A stretch of 64,000 bases of DNA from an uncultured Alphaproteobacteria bacterium (GCA_902584635.1 CACIAQ010000003.1:28882-92881), one strand, 5' to 3'. Positions 1-10,826 are shown, counted from the stretch's first letter. Notes: a model not told the origin generated them from the sequence alone. Program-made: numbers and translations.

Positions 1-1
1 C

Positions 2-805
2 CTATACGAAAATGGATTTAATAAAAATTTTGCTTACGGTCAAAAGTTCTGGGCTGACGAGTATCGTCTAAATGAAAAGATTGCTAATTACAAGAAACCC
101 TTTGTAGCTTTCATGCAAGGTTTCACGATGGGTGGAGGTGTCGGTGTTTCATGCCACGGTAGTCATAGGATTGTAGGGGAAACAAGCAAAATAGCAATGC
201 CTGAATGTAGCATTGGTTTAGTTCCCGACGTTGGAGGCTCTTTTCTTCTTGCAAAACTACCTGGAAATATAGGTACTTTTTTGGGTGTAACTGGAAAGAG
301 GATGAAAGCAAGTGATGCTATTTATTGTGGTTTCGCTGATTACTTCATACCAGAAACAAAGTGGGAGGATCTAAAAGAAAAGCTTTTTGATACTGGAAAT
401 ATTGATTGGATAAAGAAATTTCATGGAAGTACAGAGGCCTCGGAAATAGAAAACTCCTTTTCACAAATTTCAGAGGCTATGGTCGACGTATCAACTGAGA
501 ATATAGAGTCAAGATTACAGCACCCATTTTTTGAAAAGGACTTGAGAGCATTAAGATTTAACTCCCCTATTTCAGTTGCCTATACAATAATGATGCTAAA
601 GATGGAAAGGGTTCGCAATAATATTTCAGACGCCCTTGATGCAGAATATAGTTTTACCGCTCGATCACAAGAATTTGGAGACTTCCAAGAGGGAATAAGA
701 GCAGCTGTTATCGATAAGGACCGAACTCCGTTATGGAAAAATAAAAATCTAGGCGAAGTTTCAGACGAAGACCTCAAACCATTTTTTCAGACTATTCACC
801 GTTAA
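2..805 (+). CDS. 3-hydroxyisobutyryl-CoA hydrolase / enoyl-CoA hydratase family, 5' truncated by the window edge
   Basis: The frame is open from nt 2 (LYENGFNKNF...YKKPFVAFMQGFTMGGGVGVSCHGSHRI...PECSIGLVPDVGGS), a crotonase-fold motif typical of HIBYL-CoA hydrolases; it is followed by a 3-hydroxyisobutyrate dehydrogenase. Confidence 0.85.
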   Translation, partial: LYENGFNKNFAYGQKFWADEYRLNEKIANYKKPFVAFMQGFTMGGGVGVSCHGSHRIVGETSKIAMPECSIGLVPDVGGSFLLAKLPGNIGTFLGVTGKRMKASDAIYCGFADYFIPETKWEDLKEKLFDTGNIDWIKKFHGSTEASEIENSFSQISEAMVDVSTENIESRLQHPFFEKDLRALRFNSPISVAYTIMMLKMERVRNNISDALDAEYSFTARSQEFGDFQEGIRAAVIDKDRTPLWKNKNLGEVSDEDLKPFFQTIHR

Positions 806-823
806 ACTAAGGAGCACATTTAC

Positions 824-1681
824 ATGAAAATAGGATTTATAGGGCTTGGGAACATGGGTGCACCCATGGCAAGGAATTTAATTAAAGCTGGTCATGAGTT
901 GTTAGGTTTTGACGTCGCTCCAACCAATGTCGAAGATATTACTCAAGACTCCATTGCTAAAATAGCAAAAGAATGCAGTATTATTTTTTCTATGTTGCCT
1001 GATGGAAATGTTTTGAGAAATGTATATGAGGAGCTCATACCCTTGTGCAACTCTAAAACAATACTTGTCGATTGTTCAACAGTGGATGTGGAAAGTGCTT
1101 TGCACGTATCAAGAGAGGCTGAAAAAAACTCAATAGAGGTGATAGATGCGCCTGTATCTGGTGGCGTTGTAGGTGCAGAAAATGGCACGCTGACATTTAT
1201 GGTTGGGGGAGAAAAAGATGCTTATGACCAAATAGAACCATATTTTGCAATAATGGGACAGAAATCAGTTCTATGTGGAGGGCCAGGAGCTGGTCAGTCG
1301 GCAAAAATTTGTAATAATATGATTTTGGGAATTTCAATGATAGGAGTGTGCGAAGCTTTTAATTTGGCTCAAAAACTAAATCTAAATTGGAGTCGATTAT
1401 TTGACGTTGTATCAACATCCTCAGGATCTTGCTGGTCAGTAAATACATATTGCCCGGCTCCTGCTGTGGGGCCAGAAAGTCCTGCAGACAGAGACTATAA
1501 ACCTGGTTTCGCAGCCGATTTGATGTTAAAAGATCTTAAACTTTCTCAAGAAGCTGCTAGAGCAGTATCTGCCCCTACAGAATTGGGCAAGCACGCGACC
1601 GAAATATATGAAACTTTCATTTCTGAGGGTGGCAAGGGTATGGATTTTTCTGCTATTTTACCCTATCTCGCAAAAAAATAG
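824..1681 (+). CDS. mmsB: 3-hydroxyisobutyrate dehydrogenase
   Basis: MKIGFIGLGNMGAPMARNL Rossmann motif, DAPVSGGVVGAENGTLTFMVGG, and KICNNMILGISMIGVCEAF. Confidence 0.9.
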   Translation: MKIGFIGLGNMGAPMARNLIKAGHELLGFDVAPTNVEDITQDSIAKIAKECSIIFSMLPDGNVLRNVYEELIPLCNSKTILVDCSTVDVESALHVSREAEKNSIEVIDAPVSGGVVGAENGTLTFMVGGEKDAYDQIEPYFAIMGQKSVLCGGPGAGQSAKICNNMILGISMIGVCEAFNLAQKLNLNWSRLFDVVSTSSGSCWSVNTYCPAPAVGPESPADRDYKPGFAADLMLKDLKLSQEAARAVSAPTELGKHATEIYETFISEGGKGMDFSAILPYLAKK

Positions 1682-1733
1682 TTTTATATTTGAACTTAAA
1701 TATCATAGCATTAAAGAAAAATAGGAATACAAA

Positions 1734-2711
1734 ATGAAAACTCGGATAACAGAATTATTCAACATTCAACACCCCATAATCCAGGGTGGTATGCACTATG
1801 TAGGATTTGCCGAACTCGCATCGGCTGTTTCAAATGCTGGTGGCTTAGGCATTATAACAGGGCTAACTCAAAAGACCCCCAATGATCTTGCAAAAGAGAT
1901 AACTCGATGCCATGAAATGACAGATAAACCCTTCGGAGTGAATTTAACATTTCTCCCAACTGTAGCGGCTCCTGATTATCCTGGATATATTGATGCTATT
2001 ATAGATGGAGGAATTAAGATCGTAGAGACCGCAGGAAGGAATCCCCAACCTTACATGGAACATTTAAAAAAGGCCGACATAAAAGTTATCCACAAATGTA
2101 CTTCTGTTAGGCACTCACTCAAAGCTGAAGCTATAGGATGTGATGCTGTGTCCGTCGATGGATTTGAATGCGGAGGACATCCTGGTGAGGACGATATGCC
2201 AAATATGATTTTACTTCCCAGAGCAGCTGAGGAATTGAAAATCCCATTTGTAGCTTCAGGAGGAATGGCAGACGCACGAAGCTTAGTTGCGTCACTTGCT
2301 ATGGGAGCGGATGGAATGAATATGGGAACAAGATTTATGGCTACTAAGGAAGCTCCATGTCACGAAAGAGTAAAAGAGGCAATAATTAATGCCACAGAAT
2401 TAGATACGAGGCTTGTTATGCGTCCACTGAGAAATACAGAAAGAGTATTAAATAATTCTGCAGTAGAAAAGTTACTGGAAAAAGAAAAAGAGCTAGGTTC
2501 TAATATTAAATTCGAAGACATTATGGATGAGGTGGCAGGTGTATATCCTAAAGTAATGCTTGATGGAGAAATGGAAGCAGGGGCGTGGTCATGCGGAATG
2601 GTAGTTGGTCTGATTAATGATATACCCAGCTGTAAAGAACTTATAGACGGAATAATGAGTGAAGCTGACAGCTTAATTACAAAAAGACTTGAAGGTATGC
2701 TTTCTGCATAA
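1734..2711 (+). CDS. Nitronate monooxygenase / 2-nitropropane dioxygenase family
   Basis: PIIQGGMHYVGFAELASAVSNAGGLGIITG and GCDAVSVDGFECGGHPGEDD motifs. Confidence 0.85.
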   Translation: MKTRITELFNIQHPIIQGGMHYVGFAELASAVSNAGGLGIITGLTQKTPNDLAKEITRCHEMTDKPFGVNLTFLPTVAAPDYPGYIDAIIDGGIKIVETAGRNPQPYMEHLKKADIKVIHKCTSVRHSLKAEAIGCDAVSVDGFECGGHPGEDDMPNMILLPRAAEELKIPFVASGGMADARSLVASLAMGADGMNMGTRFMATKEAPCHERVKEAIINATELDTRLVMRPLRNTERVLNNSAVEKLLEKEKELGSNIKFEDIMDEVAGVYPKVMLDGEMEAGAWSCGMVVGLINDIPSCKELIDGIMSEADSLITKRLEGMLSA

Positions 2712-2722
2712 AATTTTTTAAT

Positions 2723-3484
2723 TTATTGAGTGTTTTTTTGTTTCATAAATTTTAGTTGGCGTTCTAAGTACTGAGACTCAAGTGTTGTCTTGATACGTGA
2801 ATTGAAACTTTGGATGTTCACGCTGTCCATTACTATGTCATTTATAGAGAGTTTCATGCCTCTTACAGCTTCAGGCGATAACTCTTTACATTGCGCAATA
2901 AAATCTTGTGCTCTTTCAATGACATTTTCTCCTTCGGTTATTATCTCATCAAAAAATCCAACATTTTTGAGTTCTTTTTCTGACATTTTTTTTGCTGTGA
3001 GTAATAATCTCCTGGTAGCACTTGCTCCGAAAATATTTAAAAATCTTTTTATTCCAGTTGGGTGATAATGTATTCCAATCTTTGCTGGAGGCACCATAAT
3101 TTCAATGTTTGAAACGGAAATTCTAAAATCGCAGGCACAGGCAATTTCTACACCTCCACCATATGCGCTCCCATTTAACGCACACACTGTAGGGAGAGGA
3201 AAGTTTTGAATAGCATCACATAATTTTGACATGTCATTTGATTGTAACTCTTGATCTTTTTTATTTTTTCCAATTATTGAAATTATCTCTGAAAAGTCGG
3301 CTCCCGAGCAAAAAACGTCACCCCTTCCAGAAATTATCAGTGCATAAATATCTGATTTAGCCTCCTTATCAAGAATATCTCTTATCGATGCCATATCTTC
3401 CGATTTAAGAGCATTCTTGGTTTTTGGAGAGTTTAAAAACAAAAAACCAATATGCTCTCTTTTAATAAATTCTAACGATTCCAT
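2723..3484 (-). CDS. Enoyl-CoA hydratase/isomerase family protein
   Basis: Crotonase fold: ALIISGRGDVFCSGADFSE, ALNGSAYGGGVEIACACDFRI. Confidence 0.8.
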   Translation of the reverse strand: MESLEFIKREHIGFLFLNSPKTKNALKSEDMASIRDILDKEAKSDIYALIISGRGDVFCSGADFSEIISIIGKNKKDQELQSNDMSKLCDAIQNFPLPTVCALNGSAYGGGVEIACACDFRISVSNIEIMVPPAKIGIHYHPTGIKRFLNIFGASATRRLLLTAKKMSEKELKNVGFFDEIITEGENVIERAQDFIAQCKELSPEAVRGMKLSINDIVMDSVNIQSFNSRIKTTLESQYLERQLKFMKQKNTQ

Positions 3485-3546
3485 TTTCTCTCTCTCAATC
3501 GCTTTATCAATTCAAAAATCACTTCTGCTAGTATGCAAATCTTATA

Positions 3547-4260
3547 TTAACTCGTATTTTTATCGTGGGTCTCATTAGGAAGTAATTTATAAGAAAAATT
3601 GGACCAAAAACTTTTATTTTTATAAAAATCAGTTTGTCCATTTTCACTAAACAAGACCACATCACCTCCTAAGTATTTAACGTCCCTTGGATCATGACTT
3701 ACAAGTATGATTGAAAGATTGTTTTTTCTTGATACACGTAATAACAACGAAAGTATCTCATTCTTTAATTCAAAATCAAGAGCAGCGAATGGTTCATCAA
3801 GAAGTAATATGGGCTTTTTCCTTATTAAAGAGCGCGCAATAGCTGCACGACTTCTTTGGCCTCCTGAAATGTTTTGAGGAAGTCTGTCCCTTTCTTTGTA
3901 TAACCCTACAAGATCTAAGATCTCATTCACTACATGAGAATTTTGCAAGTCCATTTTCGCTTTTGCTCCCAATCCTAAAAGTATATTTCTAGATACAGTA
4001 AGATGTGGAAAAAGATTATTTTCCTGAAAGAGTAAATCAAAAGGTCTGTCCTTTGGTTCTATTTTAGTAATTGATTTATCGTCATAAATCAAATCCCCGT
4101 TAATAATTGGTAAAAATCCTGCAAGCCCTAACAGAACGGAACTCTTTCCGCTTCCAGAAGGGCCAAAAAGGCTGAGATGATTACCGATCTCAACACTAAA
4201 ATCACATTGAACAGCAAAGCCTCCATTTTTAATCTGACATTTGGTTGCGCTTAAAGACAT
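3547..4260 (-). CDS. thiQ: Thiamine ABC transporter ATP-binding protein
   Basis: Walker A GPSGSGKSS, signature NISGGQRSRAAIARSL, Walker B PILLLDEPFAALD; located downstream of the thiB/thiP-like genes and the TPP riboswitch. Confidence 0.8.
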   Translation of the reverse strand: MSLSATKCQIKNGGFAVQCDFSVEIGNHLSLFGPSGSGKSSVLLGLAGFLPIINGDLIYDDKSITKIEPKDRPFDLLFQENNLFPHLTVSRNILLGLGAKAKMDLQNSHVVNEILDLVGLYKERDRLPQNISGGQRSRAAIARSLIRKKPILLLDEPFAALDFELKNEILSLLLRVSRKNNLSIILVSHDPRDVKYLGGDVVLFSENGQTDFYKNKSFWSNFSYKLLPNETHDKNTS

Positions 4261-5762
4261 TTAAATTACCATTTTCTATTAACCAAAAAGAAATGAAGGC
4301 CATTAGCAAAAGTAGCATTGCAACAAAGTAGGCTTCATCCATCCTGTAACTACCGATCAACCTATAAAGGTACATCGGTAAAGTACCAATATCAGTGCCG
4401 GAGAAAAGAACTATAACACCTAAATCTCCGATCGACAGAGCAAACACCAAAGCACATGAAAATTTAATATTTTTTTTAAGTAATGGAACATAAAACTGTG
4501 CTAATTCGCTTGTTCTTGGCACACCAATTATATTCATAAGCTTTCCGTATCTGGCTTTTATTTTTTTAAACCCTGGCAATAGAATTGCCATAGATATTGG
4601 GATCATTAAGACACCGTTAGTAAATCCAGTCAATAATAAGGCGTTTGCGGAGAGATCAATATGTTCAAATAAGAGTAGAAAAAGCGCTGTTCCAAAAACA
4701 AGTGGAGACACACATATAATACTGAAGGACCCTACCTCAAATAATGTCTTCAAGAACTTTTGTTTTTCGTCGACAATCAGTAAGCAGATTGGTAATGAAA
4801 AAGTTAAGTTTATAAAAGTAGCTAGCAAAGCGACTAAAATTGAGTTCATTGCAGGCAAAATAAGATTATCTGTAGGTATTGAAATATTTGCTAGTCCTTT
4901 AGAAATTATTATGAGAATTGGTAAAAAAATGAATGAAACAAAAAGAACAATAAAAAAATAATCGAGCCAATGTGTAAGTAACGTTTTAGGCGCACGTATA
5001 TCGTTTTTCAATATAAGGGTCTGTTCAATAAACATGTTGCCTGTAAACTTGGTTGATAGAATTAATAAAAGAGACAGTAATATTAATTGCAAAGTTGACA
5101 GCCTAGCAGCTGCAGCTAAATCTCCCTCGAATATTATTGTCTGATATATTGCCAATTCCACCGTCGTAGCACTCGGCCCTCCCCCCAACACTAAAGCAAT
5201 TGAGAAGGTCAATGAACAATATAAAAAAAATGATTGTAAAAATGCTTGGTGCTATTTTTACTAACATCGGAAGTTCTATATATTTGAAAAACGCATGTGT
5301 GTTGAAACCGAGTTGTTTAGCTAGCCTATCATGCTCCGTTGGAATCATAGACCAACCAGAAATAAGTAATCGCACAGCGAACGGCAAATTTATGAGAATG
5401 TGGGCAGTCAAGATCCCAATTAACCCATATATAGAAAATTTTTCAAACCCTAAAAAACTAACAAACTGGTTCATAATTCCGTTGATACCAAAAACATTAA
5501 TTACAGCTAAAATAACGACCAATATTGGTAGAACAAAGAGTATACCAATAACAGAGATAATCTGATTTTTGCAAAAGAACTCATTTCTATAGATTGCTCT
5601 AGAGATCGGAATTGCAAGCAATAGGGATAAAGTGGCAGACAGGAACGCCTGGCTCAAAGTGAAAATTATGACTTGTGCCTCATAAGCAGTAATAAATGTA
5701 TTATATATGGAATTGAGTGTAAGAACCACTATTGACCCGATCCCAGCAAACAGAAGTCCCAA
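4229..5762 (-). pseudogene. thiP: Thiamine ABC transporter permease ThiP, split in two frames (possible frameshift at an A8/T8 tract)
   Basis: ORFs 5103-5762 and 4229-5212 together form one ~510 aa two-domain permease; LGGGPSATTVELAIYQTI lies in the second frame. Removing one T from the homopolymer near 5223-5230 joins the frames as FIIFLYCSLTFSIALVLGGGPSATT. Confidence 0.7.
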
Positions 5763-5785
5763 GAAGCATATAAATCCAAATAGCT

Positions 5786-6778
5786 TTATTTTCTTAATCC
5801 CCTCTTCCAGACTTCAATAGCTAGGTCTTTTAAAGAACTAGCCATATTTGGGTCCAAATAAATTGGTTCTATTGCGCCTAAACCTTCCTTGAATGCAGCA
5901 GGAAGCTCTATATCTGGTTGCTTTGCAGGGTACATCCAATTTGTAGTCGGTATTATAGATTGGGCTTCACTTGAAGTCATAAACGCGAGAAAGTCAGCTG
6001 CTAACTGCTTTTTTTCTGATTTCTGTAAAATGGCACCCACTTCAATTTGCATCAAATGACCTTCATCAAATATTGCTGCTACTTTAGTGTTATCATTCTC
6101 TGCGACTATATGATACGCCGGCGAAGTTGTATACGATAGTACACCATCCACCTCTCCTTCAATAAATAGGCCATAGGCTTCTGACCACCCCGGTGTCACA
6201 GTTATTACGTTATCGGCTAGTTGGCGCCAAAAAGTTTCGCTCTCAACATTATACAGTTTCTCAATCCATAGAACTAAACCTAAACCAGGCGTTGAGCTTC
6301 TAGGATCTTGAATAGCAATTTTAAGATCTGAATTTGCAAGCTCTTCAAATGACTTTGGAATGTTTGTTGTTTTACGTTTATCAAAAACAAAAGAAAAATA
6401 TCCCCAATCAAAAGGCATGAATGTATCATCTTCCCAAGCAATAGGAAGATCTAAGCTTATGTTCAACTTGTGAGGGCTGAATAGTCTAGAGTCCTTTGCA
6501 GATTGCAGTAAATTAGTGTCCAAGCCAACCACAACGTCAGCTTTCGTTTTATTTCCTTCTAAACGTAATTTTGCTAAAAGAGCTGCACCATCTCCGGCGG
6601 TCACAAACTTTAAGTCGCAATCGCAAATATTTTCAAAAGCTTTTTCTATCTGAGGCCCTGGTCCCCAATCCGAATTAAAACTATCATATGTGTAAACAAC
6701 CAAATTTTGCCTATCCTCAGAGTGCAACACAGAGGTAAAAAACAATAATCCGGTAAATATGGTTATAATTAATTTCAT
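5786..6778 (-). CDS. thiB: Thiamine ABC transporter substrate-binding protein
   Basis: Signal peptide, LVVYTYDSFNSDWGPGPQIEKAFE, and TPGLGLVLWI; preceded by a TPP riboswitch. Confidence 0.85.
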   Translation of the reverse strand: MKLIITIFTGLLFFTSVLHSEDRQNLVVYTYDSFNSDWGPGPQIEKAFENICDCDLKFVTAGDGAALLAKLRLEGNKTKADVVVGLDTNLLQSAKDSRLFSPHKLNISLDLPIAWEDDTFMPFDWGYFSFVFDKRKTTNIPKSFEELANSDLKIAIQDPRSSTPGLGLVLWIEKLYNVESETFWRQLADNVITVTPGWSEAYGLFIEGEVDGVLSYTTSPAYHIVAENDNTKVAAIFDEGHLMQIEVGAILQKSEKKQLAADFLAFMTSSEAQSIIPTTNWMYPAKQPDIELPAAFKEGLGAIEPIYLDPNMASSLKDLAIEVWKRGLRK

Positions 6779-6819
6779 ACTAAACTCCTTATCATATTTC
6801 TCAGGCGCCTAGCAAAAAT

Positions 6820-6902
6820 CTAAACACCTTTCCTACGCCGGTACTAACCGGTTCAGGTTCAACGGGTCTGTTAAACATCTCAGCCATAAGGCACCCCGAG
6901 GT
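6820..6902 (-). promoter_or_regulatory. TPP riboswitch (THI element) upstream of thiBPQ
   Basis: Reverse strand reads CTCGGGGTGCC..GGCTGAGATG..AGACCCGTTGAACCTGAACCGGTTAGTACCGGCGTAGGAAAGGTG, matching the conserved TPP aptamer segments. Confidence 0.92.
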
Positions 6903-7086
6903 ATTTAAATGTTACAATTATAAAAATAGTTTTTCAACATCATTTAGCTAATTTTTTGGACAGAAATTGTATAAACGAATTTGCTTAAAACTTTTTGATA
7001 GGTTAAAAATAAATTTGCTAAATATTTACTTTCTAGTAATAACCTATTAGGCATGGATTTCAATTTTATACGAGGTTGACAATAAT

Positions 7087-7497
7087 ATGAGCTTTTTATC
7101 ATCTCCATACATGAGCTCCTTTGTTGGATTTGATAGCCTTTTTGATGAAATTGAACGCATGTCTTCTGTAAAACAGTCCACATACCCCGCCTACGATATT
7201 AAAAAGCTGTCAAATAACAGTTTTATAATTGTTTTGGCACTCGCTGGCTTCAGTTCCAACGATCTTATTATAGAGGCAACATCAAGTGAATTGGTGGTTT
7301 GTGGCAATGGTGATAAGGATACACAACATGAATATATTCATAAGGGAATAGCTAAACGAGCGTTTACTAAAACCTTTAGATTAGCTAACAATGTAAGAGT
7401 CAACGGAGCTGAGTTTAAAGATGGGCTATTATCTATACATCTCTACAGGGAAGAGCCAAAAAAAGAAACTCCCCAGAAGATCTCTATAAAATCATAA
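7087..7497 (+). CDS. Small heat shock protein, Hsp20/IbpA family
   Basis: YPAYDIKKLSNNSFIIVLALAGFSSNDL... HKGIAKRAFTKTFRLANNV... GLLSIHLYRE alpha-crystallin domain. Confidence 0.9.
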   Translation: MSFLSSPYMSSFVGFDSLFDEIERMSSVKQSTYPAYDIKKLSNNSFIIVLALAGFSSNDLIIEATSSELVVCGNGDKDTQHEYIHKGIAKRAFTKTFRLANNVRVNGAEFKDGLLSIHLYREEPKKETPQKISIKS

Positions 7498-7566
7498 GAC
7501 ACTTATTAAAAGACTAGATAATTGAAAAATGACCAAAACAAGAAAAGTATAGACAAAAAACGTCTC

Positions 7567-7689
7567 ATGAATAAGACATTGTCTAAAAAAAGCAATTCGA
7601 TTCAGGATAAAGTAATGAACTTGCGGTTGTCGAGACAAATTGATAAATCACGATTTGAAGCTGCATTTAAAACTCTCTTAAAAAAGTGA
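7567..7689 (+). CDS. Short basic hypothetical protein
   Basis: ATG-initiated 40 aa reading MNKTLSKKSNSIQDKVMNLRLSRQIDKSRFEAAFKTLLKK; no recognisable family. Confidence 0.3.
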   Translation: MNKTLSKKSNSIQDKVMNLRLSRQIDKSRFEAAFKTLLKK

Positions 7690-7700
7690 TATATTGAGAT

Positions 7701-9200
7701 TTAAATGATACGTTTTAACATTTTCCTCGCGCTGTAAGATAAATCTTCCAAATTTTGACCAGTATAAATATTTCTTGATATCTCTTTTCCCAGTTCGACA
7801 CCCCATTGATCAAAACTATTAATTCCCCATAGCAAGCCACATACAATAGTAGCGTTTTCATACAGCGAAACTAGTTTACCTAAAGACTCTGCGTTGGTTC
7901 TATCCCAAGTTATAAGGGTAGACGGCCTATTGCCTGTCATATTTCTATACTTTTCTTTATGTGCCTTTTTTCCCGTAATGAGGGCTTCTGCTTGTGCGAT
8001 AGCGTTTACAACTAACCTTGAATGGGGGTCTAAATCTTTTTTATTTTGACCAACTACATTCTTACCCGCAAATGGAACTAAGAACTCCACAGGAATTTTT
8101 TCTATTCCTTGATGAAGTAACTGAAAAAAACTGTGTTGAGACTCGGTTCCGATCTCCCCGAAAACTAAAGGTGCTGCAGGCAACTCTAGCTCTTTACCTA
8201 GAGCATCTATACTTTTCCCGTTGCTCTCCATTTCTACTTGCTGAAACCAAGCTGGAAAAAATTTCAGCCCATTCTCATAAGGAACAAGTGCGATGGTTTG
8301 AAGATTTAGGACGTTTCTGTTCCATATTCGTGTCAGCCCAAGAATATAGGGTAAATTTAGTTCAAGCTCTTCTTCCAAAAAATGCTTGTCCATTTTATAG
8401 GCTCCTGCAAGAAGCTGTTTGTATACATCTATACCCAGAGACGCAACTAAGCCCAAACCAAAATGCGACCACATTGAAAATCTACCCCCTACCCCATTAG
8501 GCACGTGAAAAATTGCATGCTCTTTAAGACCGGCTTCCAACGCTTTTTCTGGAAATGATGTGACTGCCACCACATGCTCATTTAGACCCAATCCCTCGTT
8601 ATTGAGCAAAGTTTTGACAAAGCTTAAGTTAACTAATGTTTCTTCTGTAGAAAATGACTTGGAATTGAAGATAAAGAATGTTTCTTTGATATCTTTCGTT
8701 TTTAGAGTGTTTTCAAGGTTTGTGAAATCTAAATTCGATATGTTAATTAGGGAAGGCCCCTTACTTTGGTGCTCTAGAGCATGATAAACCATTTTTATGC
8801 CAAGGTCCGATCCCCCTATTCCCACGTTAATTAGGTTCTTTATTTTCTTTTGTTTTAGAAAAGATATGAAGGACTTATACCTGTTGGTTTTATCTACTAC
8901 TGAGTTTGAATTTCGTTCAAGAAAATGGGTTACAAACCTATTTTCAGTAACATTCAAAAAAGAACCCTCAAAAAGCTTCTTTTTTTTATCTTTAATGTCT
9001 ATAGCCTCTCCAAGCATTTTAAGTTTGGCAAATTGCTCAGAGGAAATAAGCTGCCTAGTTATATCAAGTGATATATCCTCAAAAGAAAAAGTGAATGCCT
9101 TCTGTCTGTCTGGATTTTGGAGTTCGTTGGCGATAACAAACTCCGACTTTTTTTCTTTTTCTAAAATATCCCTAAAGTATTTGTTTTCGTTCAGTTGCAT
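7701..9200 (-). CDS. pgi: Glucose-6-phosphate isomerase
   Basis: INVGIGGSDLGIKMV, FNSKSFSTEET, GGRFSMWSHFGL, NSFDQWGVELGKEI. Confidence 0.93.
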   Translation of the reverse strand: MQLNENKYFRDILEKEKKSEFVIANELQNPDRQKAFTFSFEDISLDITRQLISSEQFAKLKMLGEAIDIKDKKKKLFEGSFLNVTENRFVTHFLERNSNSVVDKTNRYKSFISFLKQKKIKNLINVGIGGSDLGIKMVYHALEHQSKGPSLINISNLDFTNLENTLKTKDIKETFFIFNSKSFSTEETLVNLSFVKTLLNNEGLGLNEHVVAVTSFPEKALEAGLKEHAIFHVPNGVGGRFSMWSHFGLGLVASLGIDVYKQLLAGAYKMDKHFLEEELELNLPYILGLTRIWNRNVLNLQTIALVPYENGLKFFPAWFQQVEMESNGKSIDALGKELELPAAPLVFGEIGTESQHSFFQLLHQGIEKIPVEFLVPFAGKNVVGQNKKDLDPHSRLVVNAIAQAEALITGKKAHKEKYRNMTGNRPSTLITWDRTNAESLGKLVSLYENATIVCGLLWGINSFDQWGVELGKEISRNIYTGQNLEDLSYSARKMLKRII

Positions 9201-9272
9201 TTTTTCACGATAGCTTGAGCGTAGTTCCGAATAGTATCTGATGCCATAACAAAGTAATTAAGTCCAATTTTT

Positions 9273-10220
9273 TTAATACGATTTATTTTTTTCTTTATCC
9301 CCAATTACCATAAAAAGATAAACACCTAACAAAACAATGAATAATGAGATTAAATGATATACGAATAACCGCTCCCCTAGCAAAAGCACTCCCAGGATCG
9401 CTGCGAAGATAGGTAGAAAATTAATAAATAACCCTGCTTTAGATGCTCCAACTAGCTCAACCCCTCTTATAAAAAAAATCTGAGCTAGAAAAGAGGGGAC
9501 AAAAGCGATGTAAAGTATAGTAAGCCAAGCAGTACTTGTAGCAGGAACCTGAATGAGCCCTATATAGAATTCTATAATCAGTAGTGGAATAGAAAATATC
9601 AAGGCACTCAGTGAGAAATAAGTCATGAGTACAATAGGATCAATTACCGGTTTGTTTTTCAATCCGAGGGTAAAGCCAGAATAGAAAAAACAGGCACATA
9701 GCATCACTAAATCTCCATAATTAAAAGATAATAAAATCACTCTCTTATATTCGCCTTGGCTTACCACTACTAGAACGCCAAAAAATGCTATTATTAGCCC
9801 AGTAAACTTCGTAATGTTAACCGCCTCCTTGAACATAATTACAGACCCAACTAATATTATTGCAGGCATGATGCCTTGAATAATACCTAAGTTTATTGCT
9901 GTTGTATTCTGAGCAGCTATATAAAACAATGCATTAAACCCAGTAAGCCCAAGTGAGCCCATCAAGCAAAGCCAAACGAGTTTCCCACTAATTAAATTAA
10001 AAGACAAAATTAATTTCTTATTTAAAAATAAGATTAAAAAAATTGAAATAATGAACCATCGCAAAAACACTACAACCATGGGCGAAATTTCACCGGTTGA
10101 CATCCTTCCTGCGACCGTGTTGCCAGCCCAACCTAGCATTGCTAAGCAAAGCAAGATAATACCATTTTTAAAAATAAAAGAATATACTGGGTAACCCACT
10201 AAGCGACTTTCTTTAGTCAA
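9273..10220 (-). CDS. EamA/DMT superfamily transporter
   Basis: About 10 TM helices, two EamA repeats (AMLGWAGNTVAGR; FLAQIFFIRGVELVGASKAGLFINFLPIFAAILGVLLLGE). Confidence 0.85.
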   Translation of the reverse strand: MTKESRLVGYPVYSFIFKNGIILLCLAMLGWAGNTVAGRMSTGEISPMVVVFLRWFIISIFLILFLNKKLILSFNLISGKLVWLCLMGSLGLTGFNALFYIAAQNTTAINLGIIQGIMPAIILVGSVIMFKEAVNITKFTGLIIAFFGVLVVVSQGEYKRVILLSFNYGDLVMLCACFFYSGFTLGLKNKPVIDPIVLMTYFSLSALIFSIPLLIIEFYIGLIQVPATSTAWLTILYIAFVPSFLAQIFFIRGVELVGASKAGLFINFLPIFAAILGVLLLGERLFVYHLISLFIVLLGVYLFMVIGDKEKNKSY

Positions 10221-10227
10221 AAAAAAA

Positions 10228-10304
10228 TGGTGACCCCGGTACGATTCGAACGTACGACCTACTGATTAGAAGTCAGTTGCTCTATCCAGCTGAGCTACGG
10301 GGCC
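10228..10304 (-). tRNA. tRNA-Arg (anticodon TCT)
   Basis: Reverse strand GGCCCCGTAGCTCAGCTGGATAGAGCAACTGACTTCTAATCAGTAGGTCGTACGTTCGAATCGTACCGGGGTCACCA folds as a cloverleaf. Confidence 0.95.
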
Positions 10305-10407
10305 ACATCGTGCAATAGGTACCATATGAAAGGTTCGTAGTAAATTTAAATTTGATCAAATTTGTTTGGGGAGCTGGCTAGAGGGCCTACTAATTTACAA
10401 AACGCGA

Positions 10408-10731
10408 CTAATGTGTCCATGGTCTTTTTCTTTTGTAATCGAAGTTGTCACCATAACCATTTTTTCTGATGTTCATCTTTTTTTCAGTGCCCTCATCGAT
10501 AAAAAACAAAAGATTGTTTTTCATCGCGTATTGTGTTGCCTCTTCCTTTGTAGCAAATTTTAATTTTATTTGGCTGCTAGTGTCGCTGGATCCGACCCAA
10601 CTCATAACTGGGTCTATAGATTTTTGATCGTTATTCTCAAACTCTAAAAACCATTGGTCTGCATTGCCGGTCCCCGACTGCATAGCAGTCTTGGATGATT
10701 TAAAAATTCGTACTACCATAAAATTCCACAA
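10408..10731 (-). CDS. ETC complex I subunit (NDUFS4-like) family protein
   Basis: VVRIFKSSKTAMQSG...WFLEFE...DPVMSWVGSSDTSSQIKLKFATKEEATQYAMKN...KRKRPWTH. Confidence 0.85.
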   Translation of the reverse strand: MWNFMVVRIFKSSKTAMQSGTGNADQWFLEFENNDQKSIDPVMSWVGSSDTSSQIKLKFATKEEATQYAMKNNLLFFIDEGTEKKMNIRKNGYGDNFDYKRKRPWTH

Positions 10732-10826
10732 AAACGGTTTAAATTTGTTAAATGATATTATATTTAATTAAAGCAGTTTTAAACATTAAAATCACATAGC
10801 GGTTATAAAAAAATTATGTATAAAGT

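Noticed and set aside
8018-8500. 160-aa plus-strand ORF opposite pgi
   Set aside because: It is antisense to a clearly conserved pgi and has no domain signature.
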